A stretch of 64,000 nucleotides of DNA from Deltaproteobacteria bacterium (GTDB lineage Bacteria > Desulfobacterota > Desulfobulbia > Desulfobulbales > Desulfurivibrionaceae), in the NCBI GenBank assembly GCA_013349295.1, contig DUZW01000009.1, forward strand, positions 20,924 to 84,923. The letters run 5' to 3'. The notes beneath the pieces were generated by a model. It saw only the letters and a list, made by a program, of their open reading frames with translations. It had not been told where the DNA came from and made no database searches. Of the stretch, positions 28,573 to 37,928 are shown piece after piece. The position numbers and the translations under genes were made by a program. The first letter of the stretch is position 1. Each line of letters opens with the position of its first letter.

Positions 28573-28927
28573 GTCATTCCCGCGAAGGCGGGAATCCATG
28601 CTTGAGAATGAAAAAACAAGCCGCCGTTTATATTCTGGCAAGCAAATACAACGGCACCTTGCATATCGGCGTAACCAGCAATCTAACCCAAAGGATTTGG
28701 CAGCACAGGGAGGACCTGCTTGAGGGTTTTAGCCGAAAATACACTGTCCATTTTCTCGTGTATTACGAATTGCATGAGGAGATGCCCACAGCGATTTTAT
28801 GTGAAAAACAGCCCAAGAAATGGAACAGACAATGGAAGATAAACTTGATCGAAAAGAGTAATCCGGAATGGAAAGACTTATGGCCAGAATTGAGCTGAGC
28901 ATGGATTCCCGCCTGCGCGGGAATGAC
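28573..28927. mobile_element. Candidate mobile/REP-like module: GIY-YIG gene bounded by 28-bp inverted palindromes
   Basis: GTCATTCCCGCGAAGGCGGGAATCCATG (28573-28600) and CATGGATTCCCGCCTGCGCGGGAATGAC (28900-28927) are inverted, 27/28 identical; the ORF fills the interval. Confidence 0.65.
28602..28898 (+). CDS. GIY-YIG domain endonuclease-like protein
   Basis: AAVYILASKYNGTLHIGVTSNLTQRIWQHREDLLEGFSRKYTVHFLVYYELHE...CEKQPKKWNRQWKINLIEKSNPEWKDLW; alternative ATG at 28608. Confidence 0.88.
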   Translation: MRMKKQAAVYILASKYNGTLHIGVTSNLTQRIWQHREDLLEGFSRKYTVHFLVYYELHEEMPTAILCEKQPKKWNRQWKINLIEKSNPEWKDLWPELS

Positions 28928-29026
28928 ATGATTGCCAGGCTGGACGGAATTTTTTTCAACTCTTGATTCTCGCCCCCGATCTGGTCGGTGGCATGACGTG
29001 ATTGCCGGACCAAGCAAAATATCCAC

Positions 29027-29070
29027 AAAAATGGGGGGAGATGCCGAAAGGCATCTCCCCCCATTTTTTT
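29027..29070. terminator. Strong bidirectional intrinsic terminator (sat 3' side)
   Basis: AAAATGGGGGGAGATGCC-GAAA-GGCATCTCCCCCCATTTTTTT. Confidence 0.9.
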
Positions 29071-29098
29071 CATATACAAAAACTCAGGTACAGCGATA

Positions 29099-30376
29099 TT
29101 ACATCTTGGCGCCGGAAGCAGCACCCTGCATCTTAACCTCTACCTTCTCGGTCAGACCCTGGTAGTACTCCTTCAGGATAACGAGAACCTCGTCGCGGCC
29201 GAAATGCGGTACAATCTCGGCGCCCTCGGAAAGGGCCTTACGCAGCTTGGTACCGGAGAGGATAACGCGATCCTCCTTGGAGTGCGGGCAGGTACGCAGG
29301 GAAGCCATACCGTCGCACTTGTGGCAGTAGAAGGTCCAGTCGATCTTCAGCGGCTTACAGATCAGAGCCTTGCCTTCGGCCAGATTCTGAGGAATCTTGT
29401 CGAAGATGGTCTGAGCTTCGAACAAACCGTAGAAGTCGCCAACACCGGCATGGTCACGACCGATGATCATCTTGGTGATGCCGTAGTTCTGACGGAAGGT
29501 TGCATGGAGCAGAGCCTCACGGGGACCGGCGTAACGCATATCCAAGGGGTAACCGGCCTGGATGACGTTGTCTTTTACAAAATAGTGCTCAACCAGACAA
29601 TCGATAGCCTTTACGCGAACCTCAGCGGGGATATCGCCTTTCTTCAGGTTGCCGATCAGAGAGTGGATCAGAACGCCGTCACAAACCTCGATGGCGATCT
29701 TGGCCAGGAACTCATGGGAACGATGCATGGGGTTACGCAGCTGCAGGGCAGCAACGTCGGACCAGCCGCGCTCTTCGAACATGGCGCGAACTTCAGCAGG
29801 GGTCAGGTAAACGCCCTTGTACTTGGCAGGATACTCGCCCTCGGAGAGAACCTTTACCGGACCAGCCAGGTTCACTTCCTTCTGAGCCATAACCATCTTG
29901 ACGCCCGGATGATCTTCCATGGCGATCTTCCAGAACTTGTCGTCGGCAGACTCCTCGCCTTCGCCCTTGAAGACCTTCTCACACTCCCACTTCTTGTCAG
30001 CCTCGCTCATCTCGAACTTCTCGGTGATCTTCATGGTGGCGTAGATCTCGCCGTCAGCCTCAAGAGCAACCTCGTCGCCGACCTTGATCGCATCGGCATC
30101 GGCCTTGGAAACGTCCAGAGTGATGGGCAGGGGCCAGAAGGTGCCGTCAGCCATGGTAAAATTCTCAACAACGCCCTTCCAGTCAGCCTTGTTCATGAAG
30201 CCGTTCAGCGGAGAAAAACCGCCGATGCCCATCATGATCAAGTCGCCTTTTGCCCGAGCGCTGATCTTGATCTTCTTGAGGCCTTTGGCCTTTTCCTGCT
30301 CAGCGGTACGCTCGTTGCCGTGCAGCAAGCAGCATACCAGACCTTTTCCACCATGGGGAGCGACTAACTTAGACAT
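29099..30376 (-). CDS. sat: Sulfate adenylyltransferase (ATP sulfurylase)
   Basis: [29 protein letters not shown]...[18 protein letters not shown]...[38 protein letters not shown]. Confidence 0.98.
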   Translation of the reverse strand: MSKLVAPHGGKGLVCCLLHGNERTAEQEKAKGLKKIKISARAKGDLIMMGIGGFSPLNGFMNKADWKGVVENFTMADGTFWPLPITLDVSKADADAIKVGDEVALEADGEIYATMKITEKFEMSEADKKWECEKVFKGEGEESADDKFWKIAMEDHPGVKMVMAQKEVNLAGPVKVLSEGEYPAKYKGVYLTPAEVRAMFEERGWSDVAALQLRNPMHRSHEFLAKIAIEVCDGVLIHSLIGNLKKGDIPAEVRVKAIDCLVEHYFVKDNVIQAGYPLDMRYAGPREALLHATFRQNYGITKMIIGRDHAGVGDFYGLFEAQTIFDKIPQNLAEGKALICKPLKIDWTFYCHKCDGMASLRTCPHSKEDRVILSGTKLRKALSEGAEIVPHFGRDEVLVILKEYYQGLTEKVEVKMQGAASGAKM

Positions 30377-30713
30377 GATCAAGTCTCCTTTGTATAATGA
30401 TAAAGATAATATTGAAAGAATGCACAATTGCACAATGAACACGGATTCAGTTTGACCGTCAGGTATACGGGAGGCCCAAATAATTGTCAAGGAAAAATTC
30501 TTCGACCAAAAACAAAGGCGCCCTTCCGCCATGTTCCCGGCTTGGGGCGATTTTTCATTTTACGGGAAATATGACCAGGGGAAAAAAAGAGGAGAGAACA
30601 AACTGATTATTCACTGCAAATGGACGCACCTATAGCGTCCACTGCCGATCATTTTTTTTAGCACCGGCAGCACAGGGACAACACACAAAAACACGCAGGA
30701 CTCGAACTACGAG

Positions 30714-31118
30714 TTACGCCTGCTCGTCGAACAGCAGACCGGACAACTCTTGGAGTTTTGCCCGAAGCATCATAGCATCTTCCGAGGGAAACTGTTTTAT
30801 CAGCTTGCCGCTCTGCCGATCCGTAATCTGCACCACGACCTCATTGGGCTTTTCCTGAACCTTAAAATTCAGTCTGGTATTGCCCAGGGAATCGAGGCGC
30901 CGCTGCATCTCCTCCACCGCCTTGGCAACCTCCTTGGCGTCGGCAGGCTTTGGTTGCGATTTGGCATGCAGCTCTTTTTCTCCCAAACCAGACCGGGACG
31001 ACTCACTGCCCTTGGCCACCGGAGAGACTTGGGGTTTCACCTTGTCCTCCCGTTCCACGGCCGCAGGTGTTACCGTCACGCCAACTCCCTTGATTTCGGT
31101 GTTTACGCTGGCATCCAT
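30714..31118 (-). CDS. flaG: FlaG family flagellar protein
   Basis: VEEMQRRLDSLGNTRLNFKVQEKPNEVVVQITDRQSGKLIKQFPSEDAMMLRAKLQELSGLLFDEQA. Confidence 0.9.
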   Translation of the reverse strand: MDASVNTEIKGVGVTVTPAAVEREDKVKPQVSPVAKGSESSRSGLGEKELHAKSQPKPADAKEVAKAVEEMQRRLDSLGNTRLNFKVQEKPNEVVVQITDRQSGKLIKQFPSEDAMMLRAKLQELSGLLFDEQA

Positions 31119-31153
31119 GACATCATACCTCCACTATTTTATTCCGCCTTCCC

Positions 31154-31582
31154 CTATGTTCTACTGCTGAGATATCTGGGCCGGGGAACCAGGCCCTTTT
31201 TCATATTATACCCCAGCAATGCCTCTTTCCCCTTACGCATTGCCAGGAGCTGTTCCTGCACTTGCAACTGCTGCCTTGCGATAAGCTCTTGCAGCACAAT
31301 CTCCTCGGCCAACAGCTGCTGAATAATTTTCCGGGCAACGGCTATGCACCCTGTAGTCTCTTGCCCGCAAGCGGCTAGTTTCTCAAGAATCCTGGCAATC
31401 CCTCTGAAGGCCCGCTCCCTGTTCTGCCGCCAGGAAAAAAGGTCCTTACAGTTTCCAGCAAGAAGCGCCGCCTGCTGCGCCTGCTGCATGGCGGCAAACT
31501 CGGTCGCCGCCCGGCGAAAATCCTCGGACAGAGTGCTGGCGGATAAATCGCCCATTACTTCGCTCGAAACCGAGTTCTTCAT
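31154..31582 (-). CDS. FliT/FlgN-like flagellar accessory protein (position and helical content)
   Basis: 142-aa helical protein between flaG and fliS; no clear signature motif. Confidence 0.5.
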   Translation of the reverse strand: MKNSVSSEVMGDLSASTLSEDFRRAATEFAAMQQAQQAALLAGNCKDLFSWRQNRERAFRGIARILEKLAACGQETTGCIAVARKIIQQLLAEEIVLQELIARQQLQVQEQLLAMRKGKEALLGYNMKKGLVPRPRYLSSRT

Positions 31583-31609
31583 CTCGCTCCCCCTTCTGCC
31601 GCTTGCCTA

Positions 31610-32155
31610 CTAGATGGAAACAGAGAGTCCACCCATGGCTACCTGAGGCTGATGCACCTCATAATCTGTCCGTTTGTTCCCCCTTGGAGCAATGACCGGA
31701 CTCGCCGGCGGAGCCGCCGTCACAGCACCATCCTCGCTGCTGACCCCTGATTTTTTAACGGATTCCAACTCCACGCCCGACTCCCGCATGGCGGTCTCCT
31801 CCCAAATCGTCTTGAGTCGCTCCAAGTAGGTCCGCGCCAGACGCAAAACCTTCACATCCTCGGACACCGAAACCCTGGGGAGTTCCACCAGAATGGCCCC
31901 ATACAGACCCCGCAAAAATTGGGCGGACTCGGAATTATCCTCGGACTTGATTGAGGCCTGCAGTTCGGTGATGATCGCAATGGCTTTGCCCAGATTCTCC
32001 CCGCGTTTCTTGGAGGTATGTTCGCGGATTCCTTCCTCGGCCAGTTCGAGATGAAGCAAAACCCTTTCGTACAACATATGAATCAGCTTCACGGGCTGAA
32101 TTTCCGCCTGCTTTTCCGTTGTCCGATAGGCATCCAGCACTTTTTGCCCTACCAT
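31610..32155 (-). CDS. fliS: Flagellar export chaperone FliS
   Basis: VLDAYRTTEKQAEIQPVKLIHMLYERVLLHLELAEEGIREHTSKKRGENLGKAIAIITELQASI; start may differ. Confidence 0.88.
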   Translation of the reverse strand: MVGQKVLDAYRTTEKQAEIQPVKLIHMLYERVLLHLELAEEGIREHTSKKRGENLGKAIAIITELQASIKSEDNSESAQFLRGLYGAILVELPRVSVSEDVKVLRLARTYLERLKTIWEETAMRESGVELESVKKSGVSSEDGAVTAAPPASPVIAPRGNKRTDYEVHQPQVAMGGLSVSI

Positions 32156-32207
32156 GTGCACATCCTCCTCATCAGGTTGAAATTGTTGCAAACCGCCAAT
32201 CTTCTCA

Positions 32208-33590
32208 CTATTTGTTCGAACTGCCGGACAACATGTTGCTCAGGCTGTCGAACTGGCCCGTCAAATAATTACCCATAGACTTCATCTGACTCATGTATCG
32301 ATCCAGCTCAACAAACTGCTTGGTCAAGATTTCATATCTCTTATCAAGCCGCTGAGTCTGCGCCTCGATACTCAGATTCAAATCATCAATTCTGGTCTGA
32401 GCCCCTGTTTTTTCCGCGGCGATCTGTCCGGAGCCGCCGGTTGCCTCCCGGAGATAATCGTTGACCGTATCGGCAAAGCCACTGATCCCCTTCTCCTGAT
32501 CACCTGTAAAAAAAGCGGAAATACTGTCAGGCGTGGCTGCAATAGCCGCTGACAACACATCCTGATTAATAGAGATGGTGCCGTCGCGGTTGAACTCAAG
32601 GCCAAGATCGAAAAACGTGGTCACTTTCTTTGCACTATCCGCGTCAACACTCTTGGTCATCAGATTCTGCAGGGCATAGGGCAAATCGCGCAGGGTAGTT
32701 CTCGCCAGGATACCAAAGCTGCCCTTTTCCGAATCATATTTCGTGTTGTTGGAAATCTCCTGAACCACATCGTTATAGGCGGTTACAAAACTGGTGATCT
32801 TCTCAGCCAGGCCGCTGTTATCCGAGGCCACCGCAATAGAAACATCCCCAATTTTCTGGAAATTCAAGGTCACCCCAGGCATGACATCATCTACAGTGTT
32901 AGAGCCCCGGTAATAGGTAACATTGTCAACAACCAATTTTGCATCAAGCGCTTCGGCATTGGCCTCTTGCCGTTGCATGGCCATGAGATCCGGAATCTCA
33001 GCGATGGAAATACTATTGGTGCTCCCAGGTGCATCAGCCTGCAACATCAACTGATAGCGTTCGCTTCCGCTGCCGGTATCGATCACCTTCGCGGTCACCC
33101 CGGCATTGTTCTGATCGCTATTGATGAGGTCCGCAAGATCACTTAATTTCGTATCAGCCGGCACCGTAACTGATACTTCTGCCCCCCCCAGAGAATAGCG
33201 AAAAAGCCCTTCCACGGTATTGACCAGGCTGTCTTTTTCGGACATCCCACTGGCGAGCCAAGCACTTTTTGAAGCAAGGCGCTCAACGGAAACAGAACCA
33301 CTCTGCTCAGCTGTCCCAGAGATGACCGTGGCCGTCGCCACCGATTCATCAGAGCTGGTCACGGTCCGGTTGAAATAGGTGGAAGAAAGAGAAAGATCCA
33401 GAGCCGCGCTCTTCATGGTCAACAACAAGTTGTTGACCACGGTAAACTCGTTGAGCTGAACCCCAAGCGCGGTTACCTCGTTTTCCTTGCGAGTAATAAG
33501 CTCCTTATCCACAGCCTTGAGCTGATCAAGAATGCTCTGCAGCTCAAGACCGGAACCGACGCCCAGCGTTGAAATTGTGCCTGTTGCCAT
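32208..33590 (-). CDS. fliD: Flagellar filament capping protein FliD
   Basis: GTISTLGVGSGLELQSILDQLKAVDKELITRKENEVTALGVQLNEFT...; C-term LDDLNLSIEAQTQRLDKRYEILTKQFVELDRYMSQMKSMGNYL. Confidence 0.95.
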   Translation of the reverse strand: MATGTISTLGVGSGLELQSILDQLKAVDKELITRKENEVTALGVQLNEFTVVNNLLLTMKSAALDLSLSSTYFNRTVTSSDESVATATVISGTAEQSGSVSVERLASKSAWLASGMSEKDSLVNTVEGLFRYSLGGAEVSVTVPADTKLSDLADLINSDQNNAGVTAKVIDTGSGSERYQLMLQADAPGSTNSISIAEIPDLMAMQRQEANAEALDAKLVVDNVTYYRGSNTVDDVMPGVTLNFQKIGDVSIAVASDNSGLAEKITSFVTAYNDVVQEISNNTKYDSEKGSFGILARTTLRDLPYALQNLMTKSVDADSAKKVTTFFDLGLEFNRDGTISINQDVLSAAIAATPDSISAFFTGDQEKGISGFADTVNDYLREATGGSGQIAAEKTGAQTRIDDLNLSIEAQTQRLDKRYEILTKQFVELDRYMSQMKSMGNYLTGQFDSLSNMLSGSSNK

Positions 33591-33821
33591 GGGAGAATCC
33601 TTTTAATGCCTTATTGCCTGCAGGCGAATTGAACTTCCTCACCCATTATTCATATCGGCATCCCCAATTGCGTTCTTGAATATTTTCACAAAAAAAGAGG
33701 CGACAGCTGTTTCCAGCCACCGCCCCTGTTGAGGTTTATGCCTTGCTCCGAGATCGGTCCGGGATGTCCGGCCCCTGTTGTGTTTCCCTTGAGCCTTTCA
33801 CCTCGGACCTTTCAGCTCACC

Positions 33822-36800
33822 TTACCCCTGCAGCAAGCTCAAAACGTTCTTCGAGCTGGCATTGGCCTGGGCCATGGCAAAGGAGCTTGCCTGGTTCAGG
33901 ATCTGCATCTTGGAGAAGTTTGCAGCCTCCTCGGCAAAGTCAACGTCACGGATGCTGGACTCAGCAGAAGCGATGTTAACCTTGGTGGCACTCAGGTTGG
34001 AAATGGTGGAGGTCAACTGATTCTGTACGGAACCAAGATCAGACCGCACCTTATCCAAGCCCTTCAAGGCCGCATCGGCCACCGAGATGGCGACTTGAGC
34101 GCCTTCCTGGGTCAGAACGCTGATACTTGACAGGGTATTCCGCGAGGACTCACCGAGGGAAGTGGCAGAAAAAGTACCACTGTCCGCATTGGAACCCAGG
34201 ATGCTGCCGGCCTTGAGGACGGAACCACCCTGCAAGGTCATATCCGCGCCCAGGACCACATCGGCACCGGTAACCACGTCGTTGCTCAGTACGGTGCCGG
34301 CGGCATAAGAAGTGCCGTCATCACCGGTAACGCTGGTGGTGAGATAGGTGCCCTTGGTAAGGGTACTGCCTGCGGCAATGGTCGACCCCTTGACCACGTT
34401 CATTTCGGTGCCAGTGGCTACGGTTTCGTCGTTTTCCAGGGTGATGGAACCGCCAAAACTGGAACCGTTGGTGAGTACCGAGTTGTCGGCAATTACCGAG
34501 CCGGAGGCCACAGTGAAGTCCCCACCGGTAACATTGATGTCGGTGGCCAGGGTTACGCTGCCGCCCACGGTGGAGCCGGCATTGATGGCCAGGCTGGCGC
34601 CACCGACCAAGGTGGAGCCGGACTTAATGGTACCATCGCTGCCCATGGTCATATCGCTCAGGGTAGTCACCTCAGCGCCGACACTGGAACCGGCCTTAAG
34701 AATACTGCCGGTGAGGAATTTGGAACCGGTCTGCAAGGTCATCGCCTGGGTGAGCAACATATCGTTGGTGGAGGTGATCTCGGCACCAACATCGCTGCCA
34801 GCCTTGAGCACCGACGTCGCTGTAATCTTGGAGCCTTCCAGCAAGGTCATGTCCTGGGTCAGGGTTGTAACTCCCTTGGTAGTAATCTCCGCAGACACAT
34901 ATGAATTTGCTTTCAGGATGCTGTCTGCCGTCAATTTGGAGCCAGCATTCATGGTCATGTTATCGGTCGTAACCACCAAGGCATTTGTGGTAATGTTCGC
35001 CCCCAGATACGACTTTGCAGTAAGCGACGATAAAGTTGCCAGTTTCGACCCTGCAAGCAGGGTCATATCGTTACCAGCCGCCATTGCTCCCGAGAAATTC
35101 GCCCCGAGCTGCGAGCCAGCGGCCAAGGTGCTTGCCGCCGCCAGCTTAGACCCGGTCTTCAAAGTCATGTCGTTTGTTATGGCCAGAATATTGCCTGAGA
35201 TAGCCGCGTCCACATAGGAGCCGGCAGTTAAAGTACTACCGCTGGAAATACGCGAACTTCCCTTGAGAGTCATGTCATTTGACAGAGTTATTGCACCAGT
35301 TGCACCTGAGCGAGTTGTGAAATTTCCGCCAACGGAAGAGCCGATGGCGAAAGTATTGGTGCCTGAATCAGCTGCAGTCCCGAAACTAGATCCAGCGACC
35401 GCTGTGATCGAGCCATTGGTCAAGGTAACACCACCGGAGACTATCAGATCTGCGGTCAAAATTCCGCTCTGACCGTCGAACGCATTGGTGCCGAGATTGG
35501 TCCCTGCCTTCAGCACCGTACCACTGGCCAGGATACTACCCTGAGTAAGGACGCTGTCTGCCGTTGTAGTAACAATCCCCGAAATGCTTACGGCTTGCCC
35601 TCCAAGCACGGTACCGGCGCCGATAGTCGCACCTGAGTCCAAAACACTGCCCGCCTTCAGCAAGCTCTCCTGGACGGTTGAAGCGGTAAGACCACTGACG
35701 GTAACCGTTCCACCCATTACCGTATTTTTGGCAATGATACTGCCGGAATTGATCACAGATCCAGCCTTAAGAGTGCTGTCCGTGGTGGTGCTCACTGTGG
35801 TGGCGTCGGTAGAAGCCACCGCCCCCCCGAGAACGGTCCCAGCGGCAATGGACGAACCGGCAGTAAGGGTTGAACCGGCCTTGAGGAGACTGTCGCCGAC
35901 GGTGGCGGTGGTCGTCCCATTTTGTACAAATGTCGCCCCTAAAACTGTGCCCGCAGCGAGGACAGACGAGGCGTTCACCGAAGAACCGACCGTAACCAGG
36001 CTCTCGGCGGTAGTGTTGGCAGTAGTGGCATTCAAGGTGACCGTGCCGCCCAGCACCGTATTGGCGGCGATGGTTGAAAGCGTGGCCAGAGTAGAGGTAT
36101 CCTTGATCAGACTGCTGCCCACGGTGCTAACGGTGGTAGTCTTGACGGTAGTCGAGGCACCAAGTACGGTATTGGCCGCCAGAACAGTATCTGCCTTCAG
36201 GATACTGCCGGTGGCGACAGTACTGGCGCTGGTGGTTATGGCGGTGGTGCCGATGGTCACATCGCCGGTGAGATCGGAGCCGGCCGCCAGTTTACTGTTG
36301 GTTACAATCTTGGAGCCGGCGGTCAGGGTTGAATCCTGGGTGGTGATGATCGAGGCATTGGTGAAATTGGCTCCGGTCAACGCATCATTGGTAGTCCAGC
36401 CGGCGGCCAGGGTAGAATCCTGGGCCAGCGTCGATCCCGTCTTAAGAATAGATACAGCCGTTGTCGGCGCAGTGTCACCTTTCACCTCCAGATTACTGGT
36501 AAGCGAGATGGCCGCACCGCCGCCGATGTCGCGAACCAACACGTCCGAGGAACCCTCCTGATTGAGCATAATCTTGCCCAGGGTGGAAAGGTCGCCCCCA
36601 CCAAGAACATTCTGAGTAGCAGCATCACCGGTCACCTTGATTGCCCTGCCATCGGTGGATGTAAGGGTAAGATAGCCCCTGGTGTCAGTGCTTGCCACCA
36701 CCCCGTGCTGGGTGGTTTTCTTGTTGATCGTACTGACCAGCGCTGCATTGCTGTCATTCTGCTTAACATTGAACGACCCGATTGACACACCATTGATCGC

Positions 36801-37562
36801 AAAATCGGCACTGGTGGTGCCTGCGCTGATCGCCCCGGCAGAAGTAGACGAAACAATCGCCTTCGCGGTAATCCCGAGATCGCTACTCAACTGATTGATC
36901 TTATCGGCCAGCCCTCCGAGGCTGTTTTCACGGGTGTTATCATAGGCAATGTCGGTCGCCGATATCACAAAATCCTTATTCTGAAGACCACTATAAAGAC
37001 TGATCTCGACGGTCCCTTCACTGGACACGTTCATGAAGGAAGAAGTAAGATGTCCAATCTTGGCGGACTCCGCCGAATCGATGGAGATATTGACCGTTTC
37101 CCCTGCATAGGCGCCAATCTGAAATGCCTTATTGGTAAAAGCGCCCGAAAGCAGTTTCTGACCGTTGAAGGCGGTGGTTTTGGCAATCGAATCCAGTTCT
37201 TCGAGCAGCTTGTTGATGTCGGACTGGATCGCCTTCCGCGTATCAGTGGTCTGACCATCTTGGGCAGCCTGGATCGACTTCGTCTTAATGGTGTTGACGA
37301 TATTGATCGATTCCTCCAAGGCGCCGTCAGCAGTCTGAACCATCGAAATACCATCGCCTGCATTCCGTATACCTTGACCGAGGCCGAGGGACTGGGAACG
37401 TAGAGCATCTGCAATCGACATACCGGCTGCGTCATCGGCAGCCTTGTTGATCCGCAGACCGGATGAGAGTTTTTCGAGAGAGGCTGACAGACCACTATCA
37501 TTCTTGATCATGTTCTTATGAGCCGTCATTGCCGCAATGTTGGTGTTAATTCTTAATGCCAT
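33822..37562 (-). CDS. fliC: Flagellin with exceptionally long repetitive central domain
   Basis: N-term MALRINTNIAAMTAHKNMIKNDSGLSASLEKLSSGLRINKAADDAAGMSIADALRSQ; C-term LTSTISNLSATKVNIASAESSIRDVDFAEEAANFSKMQILNQASSFAMAQANASSKNVLSLLQG; about 1246 aa. Confidence 0.97.
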   Translation of the reverse strand: MALRINTNIAAMTAHKNMIKNDSGLSASLEKLSSGLRINKAADDAAGMSIADALRSQSLGLGQGIRNAGDGISMVQTADGALEESINIVNTIKTKSIQAAQDGQTTDTRKAIQSDINKLLEELDSIAKTTAFNGQKLLSGAFTNKAFQIGAYAGETVNISIDSAESAKIGHLTSSFMNVSSEGTVEISLYSGLQNKDFVISATDIAYDNTRENSLGGLADKINQLSSDLGITAKAIVSSTSAGAISAGTTSADFAINGVSIGSFNVKQNDSNAALVSTINKKTTQHGVVASTDTRGYLTLTSTDGRAIKVTGDAATQNVLGGGDLSTLGKIMLNQEGSSDVLVRDIGGGAAISLTSNLEVKGDTAPTTAVSILKTGSTLAQDSTLAAGWTTNDALTGANFTNASIITTQDSTLTAGSKIVTNSKLAAGSDLTGDVTIGTTAITTSASTVATGSILKADTVLAANTVLGASTTVKTTTVSTVGSSLIKDTSTLATLSTIAANTVLGGTVTLNATTANTTAESLVTVGSSVNASSVLAAGTVLGATFVQNGTTTATVGDSLLKAGSTLTAGSSIAAGTVLGGAVASTDATTVSTTTDSTLKAGSVINSGSIIAKNTVMGGTVTVSGLTASTVQESLLKAGSVLDSGATIGAGTVLGGQAVSISGIVTTTADSVLTQGSILASGTVLKAGTNLGTNAFDGQSGILTADLIVSGGVTLTNGSITAVAGSSFGTAADSGTNTFAIGSSVGGNFTTRSGATGAITLSNDMTLKGSSRISSGSTLTAGSYVDAAISGNILAITNDMTLKTGSKLAAASTLAAGSQLGANFSGAMAAGNDMTLLAGSKLATLSSLTAKSYLGANITTNALVVTTDNMTMNAGSKLTADSILKANSYVSAEITTKGVTTLTQDMTLLEGSKITATSVLKAGSDVGAEITSTNDMLLTQAMTLQTGSKFLTGSILKAGSSVGAEVTTLSDMTMGSDGTIKSGSTLVGGASLAINAGSTVGGSVTLATDINVTGGDFTVASGSVIADNSVLTNGSSFGGSITLENDETVATGTEMNVVKGSTIAAGSTLTKGTYLTTSVTGDDGTSYAAGTVLSNDVVTGADVVLGADMTLQGGSVLKAGSILGSNADSGTFSATSLGESSRNTLSSISVLTQEGAQVAISVADAALKGLDKVRSDLGSVQNQLTSTISNLSATKVNIASAESSIRDVDFAEEAANFSKMQILNQASSFAMAQANASSKNVLSLLQG
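34230..36450 (-). repeat. Degenerate GS-rich coding repeats in flagellin central domain
   Basis: Repeating units about 34-38 aa such as NDMTLKTGSKLAAASTLAAGSQLGANFSG / NDMTLLAGSKLATLSSLTAKSYLGANITT. Confidence 0.85.
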
Positions 37563-37779
37563 GGTATTTTCCTCCATCCATGTTTTGGTGTTTAGGGAAA
37601 TCCTTTTCCCTGCTGAAATTACTCGTTTCGAACTGCATTAACCCTTTTGCTATCCATCCCGAAGTGTAACCTTAGATATTTCTTTTACAACCCAGCGGTC
37701 ACCTCCTTTGGGGAGCCAGCCCCCTTCAAGAGTTAGACACATTTGCCCCACAGAGCAGAGTTATCCTATTTCAATCTAC

Positions 37780-37806
37780 CTATCGGCCAGACTTAACAGT
37801 ACTTGA
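37780..37806 (-). promoter_or_regulatory. Putative sigma-28 (FliA) promoter of fliC
   Basis: Reverse strand TCAAGTAC-N11-GCCGATAG, close to TAAAGTTT-N11-GCCGATAA. Confidence 0.65.
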
Positions 37807-37853
37807 ATGTTTTTTGATTTTGTTTTGGTATTACTTACAGGTCTCCTCCCGAC

Positions 37854-37894
37854 AAAAAAAGGTCCTCTCCGGAACTAAGTTCCGAAGAGGACCC
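37854..37894 (-). terminator. Rho-independent terminator downstream of the Maf glycosyltransferase gene
   Basis: Reverse strand GGTCCTCTTCGGAAC-TTA-GTTCCGGAGAGGACC-TTTTTTT. Confidence 0.9.
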
Positions 37895-37928
37895 GTGGGC
37901 AGAAGAAGATCCGAGAAAGATTCCCTAG

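Noticed and set aside
34348-36561. Plus-strand ORFs of 289 and 325 aa across fliC
   Set aside because: Antisense open frames created by repetitive, biased codons in the flagellin repeat domain; no RBS or recognisable domain.
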